Assembly (NCBI RefSeq): GCF_963678635.1
Contig: NC_087070.1
Span: 51,566,514-51,630,513, forward strand
Direction: 5' to 3'
Length of the DNA: 64,000 nt
Source of the DNA: Symsagittifera roscoffensis
Lineage: Eukaryota; Xenacoelomorpha; Acoela; Convolutidae
A program made the position numbers and the translations under genes. How positions within the stretch are numbered: position 1 is the stretch's first letter; the number at the start of each line of letters is the position of its first letter. Shown one piece after another: positions 55,081-64,000 of this stretch. The notes below the pieces were generated by a model. It saw nothing but the letters and a program-made list of their open reading frames with translations. It searched no databases and had not been told where the DNA came from.

Positions 55081-55739
55081 CGGGAAGTATTCTGTTTCAA
55101 GTCAAATTGTCTGCCCTTGTCTGCTTATCTGACGTCGGCTTAGATGTAACATCTTGGAATCGTTTTTTATTTGCTGCGCGCTTTTTTCTTTAATGTTGCT
55201 TCTAGTTTTTGATATACACCTACAATTTGTAATTTTGCTTGTCCTGTCTTCGTATTTCCTTTGTTTTTTTTTTGTTTCGCTAAAACAAATTCCTCGGCTC
55301 AAATCATTTCGCCGATTTTTCATCGGCTAAATGAGCTAGTTTTAGCCGTTTCAAGGGAAACACAATTTTAACACTTCCCTCCGCACTTTTCAAGTTGGTA
55401 GTACGTTAACCAATCGGTTTGGTGAAATTTTATTTTTTGGAAAATTTTTAAACATTTTGCAAATTTTTTTTTTCTCAGAAACAAAAAAGGGTAAAATTTG
55501 AAAGACGCCCCACACCCCTGTGCGCCTGCATACTCCCCTAGAGTCTTTTTTGATTCCTCTCTCTATGGCCTACGAATAAGTTTGGGGGATGATTTGACCC
55601 ATATTTGGTTTTTTTTCGAATTCTCGAAAATAGTGGCTTGCCTGTATAAGTGGCTGCGTCCATTTTTTTACACAGATATAATTATGACCATCGCTGTAGT
55701 CAATTTTTTGACCGTTTTGTAAATCTTTGCGCTTTTCTA

Positions 55740-56230
55740 GAAAACTAACCTCTAAAATCTGATATTGTGTGTTCAATGGAGATAATGGGCAGTGGAAAGA
55801 TCTTCTGCGTTAGTGGACACTGATAAAAAAATTTTCCGCAAGAAGGTATCGCCGAATGTTTTTGAAAGCTACCCTGCCATCTTTGAGATTCTGGGTTCAA
55901 TTCTCAGAAGGGGTTGTGGGAAGCTGATTTGCTTTTGCAACTTTGCCCAAATTGTTTCACACTAAATTTTGAAAATTTTTAACTTTTCTCGAAAAATACC
56001 CTCCCAAATCTGAGGTTTTCGGTTCACTCGGAAGTACATGTTGATGAATCCTTTCTGAATAAGCGGCTACGCGTAATTTTTTTGAGACAAAAAGCTATGA
56101 TTCTCGGAAATGTCAAAATTTTGATTTGCTGACCATTTTTTGGACTTTTTTGGCTAACTATCATGCCAAATCTGATATCATAGGTTCAGTCGAAACAGCC
56201 AGCAGTTGTTGAAAACCTACCTTTATAATT
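55740..56230. repeat. Diverged tandem repeat, unit about 125-160 bp
   Basis: The landmark CTAACCTCTAAAATCTGATA recurs in diverged form near 55868, 55998 and 56155, each followed by GGTTCA or GTTCAAT and a charged A/G-rich tail. Confidence 0.5.
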
Positions 56231-56519
56231 GACTATGCTCAGTTTGTATTAAAAAATTTATGGCCTTCAAACAAGTCAAAGCTTCGGAACTTTGACAGTT
56301 TTCTGTTAACTTTTGACTTTACGCAGCCACCGGGCCAATTCTCAGGTTGTGTTCAAAATTTTTTTACTCTCCTCACTAGAGTTTTAGAAGAGAAACAACT
56401 AAGGTTTTAGACAAAGTCCAATTATCGAAATCACTTTTTTTTGCCGCATCAGTATAGCAAATTCATTCAGTATGAAACATGTACTTCCAGCTTTAGCTGG
56501 GACCTTAGTTGTTTTTATC

Positions 56520-56600
56520 GTGAGGCGACAATTCGTAACAGGCGATAATTCGTAACAGGCGACAATTTGTAACAAGCGACATTTCGTAACGGTAGATTAT
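56520..56600. repeat. 17-bp minisatellite GGCGACAATTCGTAACA
   Basis: Four to five units, then an inverted echo (AATTGTCACCTGTTACTAAT) at 56618-56637. Confidence 0.8.
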
Positions 56601-56805
56601 GCGGGGAATTGTCACCTGTTACTAATTGTCGACCTACCGTTTTTATTGAGACATACGGAAATTTTAAGACTTTTCTTGAAAAAAAAGACTAAAAAAAATC
56701 ACTTAGACCTATATAAGACTCTTCAGTACGTTCATTTCTCTTAATAAGTGGGAAAAAATAAGATGTTGAAAAAAACTAGTTGGATCGACTTCTTTTTCGA
56801 CTTAC

Positions 56806-56852
56806 TAAGAATAATGAACCCAGTGAAGACTCTTATATAGCTCTTGGTGATC
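56806..56852. repeat. 450-bp family, copy D, truncated by a microsatellite
   Basis: AAGAATAATGAACC...AGTGAAGACTCTTATATAG, then it passes into the ATCT array. Confidence 0.6.
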
Positions 56853-56932
56853 TATCTATATCTATCTATCTATATCTCTCTATACTATATTTAATCTATC
56901 TAGACTATCTATCTATACTATATTTAAATGCG
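56850..56932. repeat. Microsatellite (ATCT)n, irregular
   Basis: CTATCTATATCTATCTATCT and related, interrupted by ACTATATTTA. A second (TCTG)n run is at 57099-57132 and (CTAT)n at 57200-57220. Confidence 0.85.
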
Positions 56933-57098
56933 AGTGACAGCTCTGTCCCATGTTTAAGCATAATAATTTCGCATGTTTAACGAAAGAATTTTTTCATGTT
57001 TAAGCTATAGCATATATTGCAATGCTTAAGAAAATTTTTCAATTAGTTTTTAGCAAGGTCATTAATTTTTCAAAAAATTTTTTCGAGGCCAAATTAAA

Positions 57099-57135
<37 letters not shown>

Positions 57136-57349
57136 TTACCTGCTTTTTAAATTAATTTGATTGTCTGTCTACCCGTCGCCTAGTTTTTTTATTTTTCATC
57201 TATTATCTATCTATCTATTATATATTTAATTGCGGGTTTCACTATCTCGCCATGTTTAAGCTTTTTCAACGTATTATTTTCGCATGTTCAGCAAAAGTAT
57301 TTTTTCGGCTATTTCGTATATTGTAATGTTTAAGGTATTTTTTTCAATT

Positions 57350-59180
57350 TTCCAGTTTATTTCATCAAGTTTGAAGTTAGCAACCCAATAGTAGGATATT
57401 GTCTGAGCTTTCCCAGGTTTTGCGATTCTGGCCTCCATATATGAATAGCCAAATCCTTTTAGTTTACGAGATAGGCAATTTTCGAGATTTTTCAAAAATT
57501 TCTAGAAAATTCAATTAAAGTTTCTCAGTTTTTGAAATTCTCACCCTGTAGTTGGGTGCTGTCAGGGTACTCTCGGGGGTTGCGAATCTCGCCTCTAATT
57601 CTCACTTCTCAAATCCTTGTAGTTTTCGACATATGATGGTTTTTATGATTTTTTCAAAAACTTAGATTTTAAAAAAATCCAAAACGAAGATCGCAATCCT
57701 GTTGTTGCAATTTGTGAGGGTACTCTCAGGGGTTGCGACTCTTGCCTCTGATTATGGCTGCTCAAATCCTTGTAGATATAAAAACTTAGATTTAAAAAAT
57801 ATCAAAAAACTCGAAATTACCATCTCTGTAGTGAGGCTCTCTCAGGGTACTCTTAGGAGTTGCGAATTTCGCCGCCAAAGTTGACTGCTCAAATCTTTGT
57901 AGTTTTCGAGATATGACGTTTTTTTTTTATTTCATCCGAATTTTTCAAAAAAAACTTAAATGTTAAAAATTCCAAAACTTTAAAGATCTCAATACTGTTA
58001 TTGGAATGTGAGGTTACTCTCAGGGGGTTGTGAATCTTGCCTTTGATTATCGCTGCTCAAATTCCTGTAGTTTTCGAGATATGACGTTTCTTAGAATTTT
58101 TTCAAAATTTTTCAGAAAACTTTATTATGAAAAATTTCGCAAAACTTGAAATTATTATCTGTATAGTGAGGCTCTGCCAGGGTACTTTCAGGTGTTGCGA
58201 AATTTGCCTCCCAATATGTTTTCTCTTAATAATCTCCCAATAAGTTTCTTTTAATTTTCAAGATATGACGTTTTTTTGGATTTTTTTTCAAAATTTTTCA
58301 GAAAACTTAATTATAAAAAGTTTTGCAAAAGTTGAAATTGTTATCTCTGTAGTGAGGCTCTGTCAGGGTACTCTCTGGAGTTGCAAATTTTGCCTCCAAA
58401 TAGGACTGCTCAAAATTGTGCAGTTTTTTTCAAAGTTTGAAATTCCTAATCTGTGGTTGGGGGCTGTCAGAGTAATCTCAGGGATTGCAATTTCGGCCTC
58501 CATTTAAGAATGCCCAAATAATTTTTGTTTAAGAGATGCGACGATTTTTTAAATAAATTTTCTGAAAATTCAAATTACAAAATAATTCGGTAAAGTGAAA
58601 TTCCCAACCCTGTAGTTGTCTACTTTCAAAGATTGCGAATATTGCCATCAAAAAGACTGCTCAAATATTGGTTGTTTTCGAGATTAGAAAACTTAAGGTG
58701 AAGTTTCTCAAAATTTGAATTTCCCATCGTTGTAGTTGGATACTGTAAGAGTCCTCTCAGGAGTTGCAAATGTTGCGTCCAAATGCGACTGCTCAATTGC
58801 TTTCAGTTTCCCAGATGTGACGTTTCTTAATTCATACTACCTTTTTTTAGAAAACTTAAAGTGAATTTTCTCAAAATTTGACTTTCCCAATGTTGTAGTT
58901 GGGTACTGTTAAAGTACTCTCAGGAGTTGCAAATCTTGCGTTCAAATGCGACTGCTCAATTGCTTTCAGTTTTGCAGATGTGACGTTTTTATTGTAATTT
59001 TAAAATTTTTCAAAGAACTTAGATATAAAAAAAGTTACAAAGTTTTATGGTTTTTTTCAAAATTTGAATAAAGAAAAACTTGAATTTAAGGAACTTCACA
59101 AATTTGAAATTAGCTACCCTGCAATTCGGTGCTGTCAGAGTATACTCAAGGATGCAGATCTTATTTCCAATATATGCGGT
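57350..59180. repeat. Diverged tandem satellite in PLA2G6 intron 1, unit about 105-225 bp
   Basis: About twelve units keep the order: GTACTCTCAGGGGTTGCGAA, CTTGCCTC, GACTGCTCAAATCCTTGTAG, TTTTCGAGATATGACGTTTT, then T-rich and A-rich runs. Landmarks at about 57395, 57566, 57720, 57847, 58013, 58180, 58366, 58470, 58618, 58750, 58913 and 59138. Units are heavily diverged, so the array is old. Short frames inside are not genes. Confidence 0.8.
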
Positions 59181-59251
59181 TTTTTATGAGTTGTCAAAAA
59201 TTAGAAGCACCGGAGATGTGCGGTACACGCTATTTTAAAAAAAAAAAAATT

Positions 59252-59660
59252 CCATGAAAAAGTCTCAAAATGCTCTAATAACTACATATGTGCATTCATA
59301 CATATTAATGCATTTGTAAATTCATTTAGGTATATATATGCACATTTTGAGTTCAATTGAAATTCATGAAATTCATCTGCTGAAAGTTACGTAATTAGCA
59401 CTCTCCAAGTACGAACATGAAAATGGTGGGAAAAACGTAAACGATTTCTTGTTTCGAAAGTGGAATTTGTTTTTTTTAGATTTCCAGCGGAATGAAAAAT
59501 TTATCAGTTTTATCAAGTTGGGTTAATGTTATCAATAAAGTGCAAATCATACATTGTTCTAGAATTTCAAAGGGCATATATTTTTTCTTTGAAATTCGAA
59601 AGTTGAGATTTTTTCAAGGAAGTCAGTGTTTTTATGTTAATTACTCGTTCATTACTCTTT
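59252..59660. repeat. 450-bp family, copy E, left end missing
   Basis: Interior CTAATAACTACATATGTGCA, GGGAAAAACGTAAACGATTT, TTTCCAGCGGAATG and right end CGTTCATTACTCTT. Confidence 0.65.
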
Positions 59661-60207
59661 TTCAATCTTCGATTGGCTAGGTTGTTTTTTAAAAAGGTTT
59701 TGCCATCGTGGTGCGCAGTAGTATGTAATAATGATGGAGGAGCAATTTCCGATTGTCAAATCTTACCTTATTTTGATGCCAGACGTACTAAAGGTATCTT
59801 GAAAAAGGTCATTTCGATATGTAATTGGAGTAATTGATACTGAGCGTGAAGATATTTTTATAGGCCATGTATGTTTTTTTTGGAAGCGTCTTAATTAATG
59901 ACTTGTTCTTGCGGTATCGGTTTTGGGCCTGCCCCAATTACCTAGAGGAGCTCCAATTTCAATATCATCATGTGCTGCTCGCTTATTTTTTAACTGTGTT
60001 TTAGTACGAGGTCACTTTTTCCTATACAAGTCACTTATTTCAGCTCAGTGTTTTATTGCACTAATTGTATTAAGGGAATTTTTTGAACATCAACAAAAAT
60101 TATATCCGGTTAGTCGTAGTGTCATGCAACGATGTTTCAAGCAAGTTTTCTTGAATTCATCTGCGTTGACCGTTTTTCTTTTGATTTGACTTTTGATTTC
60201 TTTATTA

Positions 60208-60498
60208 GATCAGAGGAAGGTAAACTCAATTATTGAACAGCTAAAATGTTGGGTCACATTTAAAAGTGATCGTCTTCAAGTTTCGAAAAAGGACTTAGAT
60301 TTCCCAGCTGAATAAAAAAAGTTATCTATTGGTCCGGTTTTCTCAAATTGAGTTAGTTTTATCAAAGTTTTACTATATATCGTTTTTAAGTTTCAAAGAG
60401 CCTTAAGGCAATATGTTTTTCCTTTGAAATTTGAAAGGTGAAGTTTTTTTTCTAAAAAAATCCGTTTTTCTACTGTTTCTTTGCGTTTATTGACTCTT
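60208..60498. repeat. 450-bp family, copy F, diverged
   Basis: GGTAAACTCAATTATTGAAC, AAGTGATCGTCTTCAAG, TTTCCCAGCTGAAT and a right end like GCGTTTATTGACTCTT. Confidence 0.55.
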
Positions 60499-60999
60499 TT
60501 TCAACTTGGTTGGCTATGTTTAAGAGTAACGAGTAGTGATCTGGTGTAATGGCACTCGTCTTCGTTTTCTGACGCCAGGCTCAGTAATTTTTTTATTTCT
60601 TTCATCTGCGTTCTTAACATTGTATAAGAAGCCAGCCATTTTCATCAGCTTCCACAGTAACATCTTAAATCCATAATTTCAAATTCCCTATATTCACGAG
60701 GATGTTTCTACAAGAACACTTCTGAAACTAGTTATAATAGACTGGCCAGTTAGAGCCTCCAAAATATTTTTTTCAGTTTTCTTTCGACCATATCCTTTCA
60801 ATTGGTTTCATCAGCCGTGTGTCAAAATTTCAACACTGTACCTTATATGGTTGCTGAGAAAGTTGTAAAACCGTGAAAAAAGTTTGCGTTCATTTGTTTG
60901 ACTGAAAAGTATAAGTTTCAATCTATCCGAACCGTGATTACATGTACACATTTGTGGCTTAAACTTTCCGCTTCGCTTGTGCAACGAGTTTTATTTCAG

Positions 61000-61136
61000 G
61001 AGAATAGGTTGGACTGTCTGAAAGAGATGATTTTGCGAGATGTGGACCTGACAGTTCTAGACAAGAGAGGTAACAACTGCATACACTTCTGTGCTCACAG
61101 CGATAAGAACGTCGAGATACTACAGATAATCCTCAA
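61000..61136 (+). CDS. PLA2G6: PLA2G6 coding exon 2 (ankyrin repeat)
   Basis: Acceptor TTTATTTCAG, then ENRLDCLKEMILRDVDLTVL followed by DKRGNNCIHFCAHSDKNVEI and LQIIL. It continues VACK of exon 1 without a gap against the family (LACRKGDGEILVELV...[23 protein letters not shown]). Donor is the perfect GTAAGT at 61137; the exon ends after two bases of a lysine codon (phase 2). Confidence 0.9.
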
Positions 61137-61353
61137 GTAAGTAGATCTCAGTTCGAGGATGTGACATGATGCTCAGAATCTTAATTGCGATACGCAGCGA
61201 CCCAATATCCCCTTTAGTGTCCCATCTGAAACAAGGCTGTTTTATGTGATGATAGTTGCTGTACTTTTGTTCGTAGGCAATTTAATCTTGATTGTTTTAC
61301 TTGACTGTTAATGCATACTAATTAATTGTAGGATGAATGTGTTGTTGTGTTAG

Positions 61354-61508
61354 GAAGCATCCTGAACTGTTGACTCGTACGAATGAGGAGGGGAGCACGG
61401 GGATGCATGTGGCATGTCTCAACGACAGCATCCTCATAGTCAAGACTCTCCACAAAGCGGGACACCAACTGTCAGTGCCTAGTAAGAACGGATACCCCCT
61501 GCACCTAG
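61354..61508 (+). CDS. PLA2G6: PLA2G6 coding exon 3 (ankyrin repeat)
   Basis: After acceptor GTTGTGTTAG the frame completes the lysine and reads KHPELLTRTNEEGSTGMHVA, CLNDSILIVKTLHKAGHQLS, VPSKNGYPLHL. It aligns with [20 protein letters not shown]...MGPNGYPIH of the family. It ends with one base of an alanine codon (phase 1), donor GTAACT. Intron 2 is only 217 bp. Confidence 0.9.
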
Positions 61509-61987
61509 GTAACTAGAAATGGTTGGCTCTTTTATCATTTCCACCCGCCAACAACAAAAATGGAGTTGGTGCGCGGGTCTTTACATAAGCTGTTATATAA
61601 GAAAAAATGTACGTGGTGTTCATTAGTTACCGTGCATGCCAAAGTTCTGAGGAATCGTGTTTAATCAACAAGTTTAGTAATACAGGGAGCGTAACCGAGC
61701 CGAATAGTTGAATGTTTTACTTGCTTATTTGTGTTGTTTTTCTTTCTGTTTCCAGTATGTATGCTTGGGCCTCAAAAATCGACTTGTATACTTGTATGGT
61801 TCCTCAAGGAAGCAAGACTCTTTTTCATGCTTCTCTTTTGACTTAAAAGCTTAATAGTAAATGTATAATAAGCGGGTGAGTCATAAAGTGAAATTTCATC
61901 GGAATTGTTAGCAACTGTACTTATATTGAGATGGTTCACAGTTTTTCGTTTGTAACAGGTGAGTTAAAGTACAGGTTTCGTTTTCAG

Positions 61988-62077
61988 CAATGAAGAATGA
62001 CAGTCAAGAGTGTATCGAGTACCTGTGTGAACATGCACCAGAACAGCTCTCACTGACTAACCCCAACTCATCACAAG
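61988..62077 (+). CDS. PLA2G6: PLA2G6 coding exon 4 (partial gene: continues past the window)
   Basis: Acceptor TCGTTTTCAG, then AMKNDSQECIEYLCEHAPEQ and LSLTNPNSSQG, matching [20 protein letters not shown].. of the family. The donor is G|GTTAAA, less perfect than the others; phase 1. No later exon (next expected SPLHWA-type) is seen before 64000, so the catalytic GTSTG lipase domain lies outside the window. Confidence 0.82.
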
Positions 62078-62723
62078 GTTAAAAAATTTATCAATACTGA
62101 AATTTTATCTTTTTACATTGTTTATTTGTGTGAGATCGAACTTAGTTAGTATTAAAAAGTTAGTCAAATTTTTAGTTTTGTTTTGCGAGTGGTTAGAAAC
62201 AGGAATTACAACCATTTTTCAAAGCCATTTTTCCAGTTTTTTCCTTTTCTAGAAAGAAGGTTAACTCTACTTTTTCACAGACCGACCCCTGACCTGATCG
62301 TTTTAAGGTGTAAAAGAACCAAAATTTTCTTCTCGCTAAGTTGGATTTTTTTTTTGCAGTTTGACTTTTGATTTCTCTAGTTCAGCTTATTTCTTTTGTT
62401 GAAAGGAAGGTAAACTCTACTATTGAACAGCAAAAGTGTTAATTTTACGAAAAACGAGAATAATTTAGTTTCAAAAATGGACTAGTTCTCTGAATTTCCA
62501 GCGAAATGAAAAAGTTACCTATTGATTGAGTTTTATCTAGATGGGATAAAATGCCATCTACAATGCCATCAGTTGTCATCAATAAATCTGAAAGTTCAAA
62601 GAGTTTTGAGGTGATATATATTTTTTTTGAAGTTGAAAAGGCTCAAAAGTTTTCAACCAGTTTTTTTTGTGCCCTTTTTTTTTCTAAACTAGTCCAATTA
62701 TGTGTTGTTCTAGTAGTTTTTAT

Positions 62724-63014
62724 TAAGAGTCGATGAACGTGTTTCAGACTCTTATATAGATTGTGATGATTTTTTTTGTTTATTTTTCAGAAGTTGTTCA
62801 ACGAACAGCAAAGGCGTAAGGTCACATAAAATGTGATCGACTTCTAGTTTCGAAAATGAAATTTAATTTTCAGATTTCCCAGCGGAATATAAACTTTACC
62901 TTTTGATCGAGTTTCAATCATTAATTTTTCTTGAGTTTTAAAGCCATATACTTTTTTCTTTGAAACTTGAAAGCTTAGATCAGTATTTTTTCTTCCTCGC
63001 GTTCATGGACTCTT
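62724..63014. repeat. 450-bp family, copy G
   Basis: Left AAGAGTCGATGAACG, interior ACTCTTATATAGATTG, GATCGACTTCTAGTTTCG, right GCGTTCATGGACTCTT. It lies in PLA2G6 intron 4. Confidence 0.65.
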
Positions 63015-63422
63015 TGCCAACTGTTGTTGGCTTTGTTTTAATGTTTTAATTTGACTATCTATGTTTCCGAGAACCCATTGATTGCTAGGGACTAGACTGC
63101 GCTTTTTCCACAGTATAAGATACCTTTATACTCCTAATTTTTTTTTTCGATTTTTCATTCTCTTTTGCTCTGTAAGTCCATACAGATATGGCTTTACATA
63201 CCGCTGACGGTGATTTGATTTTGGTTTTTTATATTGCCTCCTTATTGCCCAGTGCATATCCTAAGTTTTATCCTAAGTTTTTTTTGTTACTTTAAGTTTC
63301 CATGAAATATCACTGGTCCTTCAAAGAAAAAGTAATAATGTAACTACTGTTGCACACTTGAGAATTTTTGATCTTATGTGATCTAATTAATAGGAATGTG
63401 TTCACCGTGACTGAATTTTATT

Positions 63423-63898
63423 AAGAGTAATGATCGTAGTGAAGACTCTTATATAGGTGTTGCTGATTTTTTTGTATTTTTTTTCAGGAAAGAGTCTTAA
63501 ATTGTGCATAAAAGTCTCTAATAACTACATATATGCTTTCATACATATTGATGCATTTATGAATGCACTTATGAATATATGCACTGTTTGAGTTGATTGA
63601 AATTCATTTGCTGAAAGTTACGTAAATAGCACTCCAAATACGAACGTGGAAATGGCGCGAAAAAGCGTGAACTATTTCTAGTTTCGATAGTGGAATTTAA
63701 TTTTTAGATTTCCAGCGGAATAAAAACTTTCTGTTGATCCAATTTTCTCAAGTTGGGTTAATGTTATCAAAGAAGAGCCGGTCATAAATTTTTCTAGAAA
63801 TTCAAAGAGCTTAAAGGGCATCTATTTTTCGAACGTTTGCAAGTTGAGATTTTGTCAACTGAGTCTTTTTTTTTAGTTTACCTGCGTTCGTTACTCTT
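63423..63898. repeat. 450-bp family, copy H
   Basis: Left AAGAGTAATGATCGTAG, right TGCGTTCGTTACTCTT, full interior. It lies in PLA2G6 intron 4. Confidence 0.75.
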
Positions 63899-64000
63899 TT
63901 CCAAGTGTCATTTGGCTATATTCCATGTTTTTGACTCATGTTTTTGTTTGTGTTTTATGTTTTTGTTTAATCGCAAGTGGTACAAAGCTCTGCTTTGCCT

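Larger units (their letters stand above)
53950..60999. other. PLA2G6 intron 1, 7,050 bp
   Basis: Bounded by GT at 53950 and AG at 60999. It contains the foldback element, the SINE-like repeat, the tandem satellites and copies D, E and F of the 450-bp family listed separately. No other gene is seen. Confidence 0.8.

Noticed and set aside
59634-59837. Possible THAP-like zinc finger (SWCAVVCNNDGG)
   Set aside because: The C-x3-C spacing and the missing later C and H do not complete the motif; the stretch overlaps the end of a repeat-family copy.
60530-60595. tRNA-like segment TGATCTGGTGTAATGGC
   Set aside because: No B box and no pairing arms; too weak for a SINE or tRNA call.
1-64000. CRISPR arrays, bacterial operons or ribosome binding sites
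   Set aside because: The sequence has split host genes, polyadenylation signals and animal transposons; the tandem repeats lack spacer-repeat structure.

Overview
This is intron-rich, AT-rich invertebrate metazoan DNA. Two host genes are supported, both on the + strand. RNASEK (ribonuclease kappa) has two coding exons 22.7 kb apart (25002..25166 and 47880..48005). PLA2G6 (calcium-independent phospholipase A2 beta) is represented by its first four coding exons (53368..62077) and runs off the right edge. Splice phases agree at every junction used. The phylum cannot be told from the sequence. Almost everything else is mobile or repetitive DNA.

Layout. 1-1737: foldback element with long inverted ends. 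1780-3125: decayed non-LTR reverse transcriptase. 3383-5600: a 21-bp minisatellite array duplicated in tandem, open in several frames but not a credible gene. 6452-6760: a two-copy 150-bp repeat. 7497-17600: a roughly 10-kb tract of an unclassified repeat family arranged in about three tandem units, with an unidentified protein on the minus strand; relatives lie at 18490-19000 and 41820-43110. 19766-24660: an L2/CR1-type LINE on the + strand (ORF1 with an SGNH-like domain, ORF2 with endonuclease and reverse transcriptase), with a 493-bp hAT-like nonautonomous element inside it flanked by an exact 8-bp duplication.

RNASEK starts at 25002. Its single intron holds a 14,063-bp Maverick/Polinton fossil (25716-39778) with 0.55-kb terminal inverted repeats and an exact 6-bp target duplication, AGCAAG. 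Its recognisable genes are major capsid protein, a small basic virion-type protein, minor capsid (penton) protein, integrase, packaging ATPase and several Polinton-type accessory proteins. No protein-primed DNA polymerase B or adenain-like protease was found. Its left end carries a second, diverged and inverted copy of the ATPase gene block. The element sits in a host repeat whose other copies (about 51522 and 54869) show the uninterrupted site. The rest of the intron holds a LINE fragment on the minus strand, SINE-like sequences, a flanking direct repeat and short minisatellites.

From 46.5 kb to the end the introns and the intergenic space are seeded by a family of about 450 bp with short inverted ends (AAGAGTAATGAACG...CGTTCATTACTCTT), tRNA-derived SINEs, a foldback element (54394-54860) and a diverged tandem satellite (about 57350-59180) inside PLA2G6 intron 1. 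The two host genes encode a membrane protein linked in animals to the V-ATPase and endocytosis and a phospholipid-remodelling lipase; nothing here suggests they work together.
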